NCBI GenBank assembly: GCA_018813375.1
Contig: JAHJBU010000013.1
Span: 1-27,860 of the forward strand
Length of the DNA stretch: 27,860 nt
Direction: 5' to 3'
Source of the DNA: Patescibacteria group bacterium
Lineage (GTDB): Bacteria; Patescibacteriota; Microgenomatia; UBA1400; PJMF01
The notes beneath the pieces are model-generated. The model did not search any database, was not told the origin of the DNA, and was given only the letters and a program-made list of their open reading frames with translations. Of the stretch, positions 22,501 to 27,860 are shown in pieces (the stretch's first letter is position 1; every line of letters starts with the position of its first letter). Made by a program: the position numbers and the translations under genes.

Positions 22501-23253
22501 TTCATCTTCATTTAAAATAGTGCCTTTTTTGATCTTTTTGATCATTTTGGAAATAGTTAAGTAAATTTCTTTAGTTTGCTCTAGTTGCTCATCTAGTTGA
22601 GATTTAAGATTTGCGATTTGCTGCTTGGCTTTCAACTCTGTTTCTTCAACTTTGAGCTCTAGAGTTTCTTTATTAGAAACCTTTTCTTTTAAATTTTTCT
22701 TTTCTGTTTTTAAAGTCTCTCTGACTTCTTCAATTGCCAATTTAGCATTTTCTCTCAACTTATCTTGTGAGTCAGAAAGGGCATTGCTAAGCTGCTCTAA
22801 ATTTATCGCCTTCTCTGAGCTATCTACACTTAAAACCACATATTGAGCAAAATAAATTATTGAAGATAAACTCTTTGGTGAAATATCTAGCAATAAAGAG
22901 AGTTTTGAAGGAGCGCCTTTAAAATACCAAATATGAGCTACTGGAGTAGCTAAACCAATATGACCCATTCTTTCTCGTCTGACACGAGAGTGGGTAACTT
23001 CAACACCACATTTATCACAAATTATGCCTTTATACCTTGCTCTTTTATATTTGCCACAGTAACACTCATAATCCTTGATTGGACCAAATATCTTCTCATC
23101 AAATAGACCATCTTTTTCTGCTTTTAAAGACCGGTAGTTAATTGTTTCTGGTTTTTTAATCTCACCATGAGACCAAGATAAAATCGTATCTGGAGCAGCT
23201 ACTCTGATTTCTAGAGCAGAAAAATCAACAACGTTTTGTAAAGAATCTTGCAT
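19552..23253 (-). CDS. rpoC: RNA polymerase subunit beta-prime
   Basis: Beta-prime carries the catalytic Mg-binding loop NADFDGD at 542-548 (D544, D546, D548). The N-terminal zinc site has C64, C66, C79 and C82; the second zinc site has C873, C942, C949 and C952. The clamp and lid regions (NRAPTLHKLGMQSF, GKQGRFRRNLLGKRVDYSGR) are normal. A coiled-coil-rich insertion spans about residues 146-243. The trigger loop reads TMRVKHSGG around H990, so E. coli F935 is Lys here. No E. coli-type SI3 insertion is present, since HSGGIVGLDVTQGLPR is continuous. Length is 1233 residues. A strong AGGAG sits upstream in the rpoB end; the gap is 3 bases. Confidence 0.99.
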   Translation of the reverse strand: MQDSLQNVVDFSALEIRVAAPDTILSWSHGEIKKPETINYRSLKAEKDGLFDEKIFGPIKDYECYCGKYKRARYKGIICDKCGVEVTHSRVRRERMGHIGLATPVAHIWYFKGAPSKLSLLLDISPKSLSSIIYFAQYVVLSVDSSEKAINLEQLSNALSDSQDKLRENAKLAIEEVRETLKTEKKNLKEKVSNKETLELKVEETELKAKQQIANLKSQLDEQLEQTKEIYLTISKMIKKIKKGTILNEDEYIKLLDYGAASHLRVGMGAESILELVKELDLDKLVEQLHEDIETAKGARKVKMIKRLRVVEGLRKAEIDPAWMFLTILPVIPPDLRPMVQLSGGRFATSDLNDLYRRVINRNNRLKHLIDLGAPDIILRNEKRMLQEAVDSLIDQSNTKRRRRQRELRSLSDMLKGKQGRFRRNLLGKRVDYSGRSVIVVGPELRLNQCGLPKDMALEIFKPYVLRELILKGIAPNVKSARHLIDSREPEVYDILERVTENHPVILNRAPTLHKLGMQSFYPILVEGKAIRLHPCVCSGYNADFDGDQMAVHLPLTKEAQQEQLDLLMSTQNLLKPANSEPVAVPNKEMAMGVYYYTIMDESLADYPGIFANTNEAQHAYQVGLIDLRQPAKVRLMIDNKLKIVRTTIGRIEFNQLLSADFSFINEAVTAKRIKELVTFAIETQPRDKITQLIDDIKDIGFKAATLSGISVSVVDCEMIDEKDQIVGEANKKVEEIQNSYQEGLITDDERKKLTYAIWMDTTAEVADKTWNSYDEKNTVKVIIDSGGTRASKDQVKQLAAMRGLVVDPLGNIVEMPTKSNFRQGLSIFEYVTSARGSRKGLTDSALKTADAGYLTRRLVDVSHDVIIRQVDCKTKEGLEITREIRKNNFAYRITGRFALKDVKAGAKILVKAGEIITPDLATKIEAQEKVKSVFIRSPLTCESVRGMCAHCYGWDFSTRKLVEIGVPVGVVAAQSIGEPGTQLTMRVKHSGGIVGLDVTQGLPRVEEIFESRNPKSQAIVSELTGRVKIDESDEEVTITVTTTSSPKEEVIYKVNRNSSLVVENRDLIAAGEKLTAGSINAKELLLIRGLLYAQQHVVNQAQYVYESQGITIHDKHFETIVRKMGDKVKVEKPGDTEFLTGEVIERSQLIEGNDNTMAAGGEPASAQVMLLGITRSALYTHSWLSAASFQHTKSVLTNAASRGAVDYLDGLKENVIIGRLIPTTPERAQIDV

Positions 23254-23256
23254 AGT

Positions 23257-26200
23257 TTATTCCTTCTCCTGGTTATCTACTTGATCTCCATTGGATTGAG
23301 TTTTAGCAGCTTCTTTATCTTCTGGCTCAATTCTTTCTCGAATTTCATGGGGAATTACATCCAAACCTAAAGAGTTTAGTTCTCTGACTAAAACTTTAAA
23401 TGACTCTGGGACAGTAGGAGCTGGAATTTCTTCTCCTTTGACCATGGCTTCAAAAGCTCTACCGCGACCCTTAACGTCATCAGATTTAATAGTCAACATT
23501 TCTTGAAGTGTATGAGCGGCGCGATGTGCTTCAAGAGCCCAAACTTCCATCTCACCCATTCGCTGACCTCCCATCTGAGCCTTACCACCAAGTGGCTGTT
23601 GAGTCACTAATGAGTAAGGTCCTGTTGATCTAGCATGAACTTTGTCTTCTACCATGTGAGCTAGTTTTAAAATATAACCAATCCCCACTACGGTTAATTC
23701 TCGAAACTGTTCTCCGGTGCGGCCATCAAAGAGCTGAGCCTTTCCAGAGCGTGGCAAACCAGCTTCTTCTAAAGCATCCCAAATTTTTTCTTCATCGATT
23801 TGCTCAAAAGCAGGAATTGCTAAATTTTGTCCAAGAGTTTGAGCTGCCCAACCCAAACTAGCCTCCATCAACTGACCTAAGTTCATTCGAGCTAAAACTG
23901 AAAGAGGGGAGATAATAATATCAATTGGAGTGCCATCTTCTAAATGAGGCATGTCAGCCTGAGGAATAATTTTAGAAATTACTCCCTTATTGCCATGTCT
24001 ACCCGCAAGCTTATCACCTACTGTAATTTTACGAGTCTCAGCAACCTTAACATTCACTTCTTTTAAAGTTCCAGGATCAAGCTCATCACCTTTTTCTCTA
24101 TCTAACACAGCTACATCAATAACTGTCCCAGTGGTTCCATATGGCAACCTAAGAGAGGTGTCTCGCACTTCCCGTGATTTTTCTCCAAAAATAGCTCGAA
24201 GTAATCTTTCTTCTGGAGAAAGCTCTGTTTCTCCTTTAGGAGCAATTTTCCCTACCAAGATATCTCCTGAAGAAACTACGCTACCAACAAGCACAATACC
24301 TTCATCTGTTAAATTAGACAGGTAAGATTCTGATACATTAGGAATGTCGTTAGTCAATTCTTCTGGTCCTAGTTTTGTATCCATCACTCGTGAGCGGTGC
24401 GCACTGATATGAATTGAAGTCAAAACGTCTTCTCGCACTAATCGATCAGATATAACAATCGCATCTTCATAGCCCAAGCCTTCAAAAGAACTATAAGCAA
24501 TTAAGAGGTTGGCACCTAAAGCTAGTTCACCATTTTCTGATGCAGGACCATTAATAATAAGTTGCCCTTTTTCAACTTTGTCTCCAACTCTAACCATGGC
24601 ATTTTGCGAATAAGATGTGCTTTGAGCTGTGCGCTCAAACTTAGCGAGATGATAGGTTTCTTTATCATTTTTAAAATCAACTGCTTCAACATGAAAATAG
24701 TCATCTTTATTAATTTTAGTTAACTCTTTTTTATTTACTTTAATAACCACTCGATTGCCATCTACATACTCAACTTCTCCTCCATGCCAAGCTTTAACAG
24801 TTCTCCCCATAGCACAAGACACCACCTCTTCCATTCCTGTTCCGATTACTGGAGCATTAGTCTTAATTAAAGGCACTGCCTGACACTGCATGTGAGTTCC
24901 CATTAGAGCTCGGTTAGCCTCATCATGAGCAATAAAAGGAATTAATGAAGCAGAGGTACCAATTACCTGAGTAGGCACTACGTCAATGAACTCAACCTCA
25001 TCGGCAGATCCTTCAATAAAAGTATTCATATATCGCATTGGCACCCATTCTTGGGTAATATAACCACTCTCATCTATCTTGATGCCAGCGTGTGTAATTT
25101 TGTGCTCTTCTTCTTCACCGGCATTCATGTATACAATCTCATCAGTCACCTTCATTTTTCCTTGAAAGTTTTTCACCCTAAGATAGGGAGCCTCTAAAAA
25201 GCCAAGCCTATTAACTTGGGCATAGAGAGCTAAATATGTTACTAAGCCAATATTGGGTCCTTCCGGAGATCTAACTGGATCAATACGTGAGTATTGAGAA
25301 GCATTGATGTCTCTCATAGAAAATGAGGCTCTTTCACGGGTGACACCACCGCTACCCATAACTGACAAACGACGTAAGTTATCAATTTCGGCCAAGGGAT
25401 TAGTTTGATCCAAAATAGTAGACAAACGATTGCGACGGAAAAATTCAGAAATTGTGGCAATCAAAGGCCGAGCATTAACCAATGCAGCTGGAGTCAAAGT
25501 TTCATCGGTTTTAGTCAAAGACATTTTTTCTCTAATTGAACGCTCTAATCTAATTAAGCCAATCCGAACTGCACTTCCTTGAACCAGTTCACCCACTCGA
25601 CGCACTCGACGATTGCTTAAATTATCAATGTCATCAACCTTGCCACGATCGTTTTGCAAACCAATTAGGTATTTAATTGTAGAAACTATATCTTTTTTAG
25701 TCAGTACAACAACATTTATCTTAATCTCTTGTTTTAACCGACTATTGAGTTTATAACGACCAACCTCACCTAAATCATATCTTCTAGAATCAAAAAATAA
25801 TTGGAATAGATAATCCCGAGCTGTATCTAAAACTGCTGGCTCGCCAGGACGCATTTTCTCATAAAGTTCAATTAAAGCTTCTTCCTCAGTCTTGGTAGTA
25901 TCTTTAGCAATTGAGTTGATGATCAAATCATGTTCGTCATGCTTAATTTCTTCCTTAAAAAGCTCTAAAAGCTCTTCATCGCTCCCATAACCCATGGCTC
26001 GCAATAATACGGTTGCTGGCATCTTGCGTCTACGATCAATCTTAACTGAAATTATATTGCGCTTACCAACAGCCACCTCTAGCCACGAACCTCGAAGCGG
26101 TCTTAACTCAGCTTTATAAAATATTTGTCCAGTAATATCTTTATCGCCTGAGAAAAAAACACCAGGAGATCTAACTAATTGAGTCACCACTGCTCGCTCA

Positions 26201-26577
26201 ATTCCATTAATAATAAAAGTACCTATCTTAGTCATCTTTGGTAAATCAGCTAAGAAAACTTCTTGAGTTTGAGTATCGCCTGTTTTTTGGTTAGTTAAAG
26301 TTGCTTCTACATAAAGAGGAGTGTCGTAGGTGACTGCCTTAGACTTGGCTTCTTTAGAAGAATATTTAGGTTCTCCAAAACGATAATCGCCAAATTTTAA
26401 AATCCAATTTTTACCAGTAAAATCTTTAATTCCATTTTCATTATTAATTTCATCTAGAGATTCACGTAGCCCTGTATCTAAAAACTGTTTATAACTATCA
26501 CGTTGGAGCTCAATTAAATCAAGTTTTGGAAGGATCTTTCGGTCTTTTCCCCATTTAATTCGTGGCTGACGTGGCAT
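23257..26577 (-). CDS. rpoB: RNA polymerase subunit beta
   Basis: The beta subunit forms one pincer of RNA polymerase and part of the active centre. At 1106 residues it is shorter than E. coli (1342). Core regions are present: the rifampicin region with LDQTNPLAEIDNLRRLS (389-405), SPEGPNIGLVTYL, GDKLAGRHGNKGVIS, and the C-terminal QPLGGKAQMGGQRMGEMEVW motif. Residues equivalent to E. coli Q513 and H526 are Thr387 and Asn400. A charged tail ends the protein. AGGAG precedes the ATG. It follows the 214-base regulatory gap and leads a 3-base junction with rpoC. rplJ and rplL, often upstream, are not in this window. Confidence 0.99.
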   Translation of the reverse strand: MPRQPRIKWGKDRKILPKLDLIELQRDSYKQFLDTGLRESLDEINNENGIKDFTGKNWILKFGDYRFGEPKYSSKEAKSKAVTYDTPLYVEATLTNQKTGDTQTQEVFLADLPKMTKIGTFIINGIERAVVTQLVRSPGVFFSGDKDITGQIFYKAELRPLRGSWLEVAVGKRNIISVKIDRRRKMPATVLLRAMGYGSDEELLELFKEEIKHDEHDLIINSIAKDTTKTEEEALIELYEKMRPGEPAVLDTARDYLFQLFFDSRRYDLGEVGRYKLNSRLKQEIKINVVVLTKKDIVSTIKYLIGLQNDRGKVDDIDNLSNRRVRRVGELVQGSAVRIGLIRLERSIREKMSLTKTDETLTPAALVNARPLIATISEFFRRNRLSTILDQTNPLAEIDNLRRLSVMGSGGVTRERASFSMRDINASQYSRIDPVRSPEGPNIGLVTYLALYAQVNRLGFLEAPYLRVKNFQGKMKVTDEIVYMNAGEEEEHKITHAGIKIDESGYITQEWVPMRYMNTFIEGSADEVEFIDVVPTQVIGTSASLIPFIAHDEANRALMGTHMQCQAVPLIKTNAPVIGTGMEEVVSCAMGRTVKAWHGGEVEYVDGNRVVIKVNKKELTKINKDDYFHVEAVDFKNDKETYHLAKFERTAQSTSYSQNAMVRVGDKVEKGQLIINGPASENGELALGANLLIAYSSFEGLGYEDAIVISDRLVREDVLTSIHISAHRSRVMDTKLGPEELTNDIPNVSESYLSNLTDEGIVLVGSVVSSGDILVGKIAPKGETELSPEERLLRAIFGEKSREVRDTSLRLPYGTTGTVIDVAVLDREKGDELDPGTLKEVNVKVAETRKITVGDKLAGRHGNKGVISKIIPQADMPHLEDGTPIDIIISPLSVLARMNLGQLMEASLGWAAQTLGQNLAIPAFEQIDEEKIWDALEEAGLPRSGKAQLFDGRTGEQFRELTVVGIGYILKLAHMVEDKVHARSTGPYSLVTQQPLGGKAQMGGQRMGEMEVWALEAHRAAHTLQEMLTIKSDDVKGRGRAFEAMVKGEEIPAPTVPESFKVLVRELNSLGLDVIPHEIRERIEPEDKEAAKTQSNGDQVDNQEKE

Positions 26578-26594
26578 TGAAACTCCTGACTATA

Positions 26595-26623
26595 TTTATA
26601 CCGCTGTGCTATGTTAGTTGTAA
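26595..26623 (-). promoter_or_regulatory. Promoter candidate for rpoBC
   Basis: The minus strand has TTACAA (26623-26618), a 17-base spacer and TATAAA (26600-26595). Shifting the -35 by one base to ATTACA gives 4 of 6 consensus matches with an 18-base spacer. The implied start near 26590 leaves only about 13 bases before the ATG, just enough for the AGGAG. The position after a terminator-like hairpin and before the long rpoBC block makes a promoter expected here, though the exact boxes are uncertain. Confidence 0.4.
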
Positions 26624-26636
26624 TTTTTTATTACAA
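26618..26636 (-). promoter_or_regulatory. Perfect dyad overlapping the rpoB -35 region
   Basis: TTGTAAT and ATTACAA form a perfect 7-5-7 inverted repeat around five A (minus strand), covering the predicted -35 hexamer of rpoBC. As DNA it resembles a binding site for a dimeric regulator. As RNA it would only matter for transcripts coming from further upstream. I cannot name a regulator. Confidence 0.35.
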
Positions 26637-26661
26637 AATTCCACCGATAGAGAACCACAAC

Positions 26662-26689
26662 AAAAAAAGACCACTTGGCTAGTGCTCTC
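26662..26689 (-). terminator. Intrinsic terminator-like hairpin between mltG and rpoB
   Basis: The minus-strand RNA reads GAGAGCACU, the loop AGCCA, then AGUGGUCUU and an unbroken run of U (seven T at 26668-26662). The stem is CACU/AGUG, one G-G mismatch, then GAGA/UCUU with a terminal G-U pair. This is the only hairpin in the window with a proper U-tract. It lies about 100 bases after the mltG stop and about 85 bases before rpoB, so it would separate mltG from the RNA polymerase and ribosomal protein block. Confidence 0.6.
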
Positions 26690-26791
26690 TATACTGTTGA
26701 TAAGCTTAGTTTTATGTATTTAATAAACAAAAGGATCCCAGTTAATCTCTAATTGCTAAGGAAACTGAAGGAGTATATCAATAATAAATAA

Positions 26792-27769
26792 TTATCGCAA
26801 GTACCGCTGTACATTTGCAGTATGTTCTTCTAGATTCTGAGCATAGTGTATACCACCAGACCTATCATGTAAATAGAAAAGATCATTGGTTTTTAAAGGA
26901 TTAAGCGTGGCTTTAATTGATTCTAGTCCTGGATTAGCAATAGGCTTAGGTGGCAAGCCTGGATTAAGATAAGTATTAAAGGGGGAAACTATTTTTTTAT
27001 CAGCTGCACTTGGTGGCTCCCACCAAGACTGCGTTAATGCACTATAACCTTTGGCATATTGCAAGGTAGCATCAGCTTGTAGGGCCATTCCTATTTCAAT
27101 TCTTTTCCAAAGTACTCCAGCCACATGTCTCATTTCTTCAAATCCACGGGCTTCTCGCTCTACTATTGAAGCCATAACCAATGCTTCTTCCAAATCATAG
27201 ATAGATTGATCAATTTCTTTAGCTAAACCAACTATAACTTTTTTCTCAAAATTATTTACCAAGGTTTTATAAACTAGCTGTGCTGTTGATTCCCTAGAAA
27301 AAAGATAAGTATCGGGAAAAAGCCGACCTTCTTGACCAATAGATAGATTAAGAAACTCTTTAGAATCAAATGCAGTAAAATCTTGATTAATAAAACTATC
27401 CGCAATCTCTTCTCTTCGCCAACCCTCGGGGATAGTCACCCAGATATCATTGGTGCCCTGGGTTAACTTAAAAGCAATTTCAGCTGGAGTCATAGCTGGT
27501 GAAATTTGGAAAGATCCTGACTGGAGCTTGGTTCCAAGCCCTTGTTGTTTTACTGTTAAACGGAACATGAGTGAGCTTTTAATTAAACCTGCTTCTTTTA
27601 ATCTTGAGGCAATCACACTTACTGCTTGTCCCCGAGGAATAGCAAACTGAATCTTGTCTGCAACTCCAGCAGTCACTGGCTGAGAAAAAAGGTATAAATA
27701 ACCACCTAAACCAACTATTAAAACCAAAAACATTGTTAGAACTAAAATAATATTTTTTTTCAAAGACAT
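26792..27769 (-). CDS. mltG: Endolytic murein transglycosylase MltG (YceG-like)
   Basis: MltG cleaves nascent peptidoglycan strands inside the chain at the outer face of the cytoplasmic membrane and is thought to terminate glycan polymerisation. The 325 residues have a single N-terminal membrane helix (about 7-28), a small LysM-like region, then the YceG domain. LFPDTYLF is at 150-157, MASIVEREA at 199-207 contains the catalytic Glu204, and SPFNTYLNPGLPPKPIANPG is at 262-281. Length and architecture are typical. No Shine-Dalgarno motif or convincing promoter is visible in the 91 bases upstream. Its genomic link to rpoB is not a standard functional pairing. Confidence 0.96.
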   Translation of the reverse strand: MSLKKNIILVLTMFLVLIVGLGGYLYLFSQPVTAGVADKIQFAIPRGQAVSVIASRLKEAGLIKSSLMFRLTVKQQGLGTKLQSGSFQISPAMTPAEIAFKLTQGTNDIWVTIPEGWRREEIADSFINQDFTAFDSKEFLNLSIGQEGRLFPDTYLFSRESTAQLVYKTLVNNFEKKVIVGLAKEIDQSIYDLEEALVMASIVEREARGFEEMRHVAGVLWKRIEIGMALQADATLQYAKGYSALTQSWWEPPSAADKKIVSPFNTYLNPGLPPKPIANPGLESIKATLNPLKTNDLFYLHDRSGGIHYAQNLEEHTANVQRYLR

Positions 27770-27860
27770 AACGAAGAGTATACACTTACTGTTTAATTTC
27801 TAGCCACTCTTAATTTCCCCAAATTAGTATGACAAATTCTTCTATAAACAAAAAATCCTC

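Noticed and set aside
26741..26774. CAGTT/AACTG repeat downstream of mltG
   Set aside because: The stem is only 5 bp without wobble pairs around a ~19-base loop and is not followed by a continuous U-run; the better terminator lies at 26662-26689.
27770..27860. Promoter for mltG in the 91 bases upstream
   Set aside because: Several weak matches (such as TTGTTT and TTGTCA) lack a properly spaced -10, and the upstream gene context lies outside the window.
1..27860. CRISPR arrays, insertion sequences, phage genes, tRNA or rRNA genes
   Set aside because: No repeated spacer-type units, transposase or integrase motifs, or cloverleaf-like T-loop sequences were seen. Coding density by conserved genes leaves only gaps of 214 bases or less.

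Overview
This window is an AT-rich bacterial chromosome segment in which every gene I can support lies on the minus strand, so transcription runs from high to low coordinates. It carries 38 protein genes. In transcription order they are mltG; rpoB-rpoC; rpsL-rpsG-fusA-tuf (str cluster); rpsJ-rplC-rplD-rplW-rplB-rpsS-rplV-rpsC-rplP-rpmC-rpsQ (S10 cluster); rplN-rplX-rplE-rpsN-rpsH-rplF-rplR-rpsE-rplO-secY-adk (spc cluster); infA-rpmJ-rpsM-rpsK-rpsD-rpoA-rplQ (alpha cluster); rplM and a partial rpsI, which runs off the left edge. I see no tRNA, rRNA, CRISPR array, transposon or phage gene.

Organism: the order is the ancestral bacterial rpoBC-str-S10-spc-alpha superoperon, fused into one block of about 27 kb. 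rpmD (L30) is missing between rpsE and rplO, where the gap is only 6 bases. map is missing between adk and infA. Adenylate kinase lacks a full LID domain, and the RpoC N-terminal region carries a long coiled-coil insertion. Loss of L30 together with compact AT-rich genes points to the Candidate Phyla Radiation (Patescibacteria). This is inference, and I cannot name a lineage within it. UGA is a real stop here (rplD ends in TGA, overlapping the rplW ATG), so the UGA-to-glycine code of Gracilibacteria and Absconditabacteria does not apply. Stops are mostly TAA, with five TAG and one TGA.

The genes together encode most of the core gene-expression machinery: RNA polymerase alpha, beta and beta-prime; about half of the ribosomal proteins; EF-G, EF-Tu and IF1; the SecY translocon pore; adenylate kinase; and one cell-wall enzyme (MltG). 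Gaps are mostly 0 to 30 bases with several 1 to 11 base overlaps, so translational coupling is likely. Strong Shine-Dalgarno sequences occur only before some genes (rpoB, rpoC, tuf, adk, rpoA, rplQ, rpsE, rpsN).

No stretch of 300 bases lacks a gene. The longest gap (26578-26791, 214 bases) holds a terminator-like hairpin after mltG, a promoter candidate for rpoBC and a perfect dyad overlapping its -35. Gaps of 45 to 105 bases carry the other regulatory candidates: a near-consensus promoter before rpsJ, a promoter before adk, and hairpins after rpsJ, after infA and before rpoA. I found no undescribed multi-gene system. The interest lies in lineage-specific protein features and these small regulatory elements.
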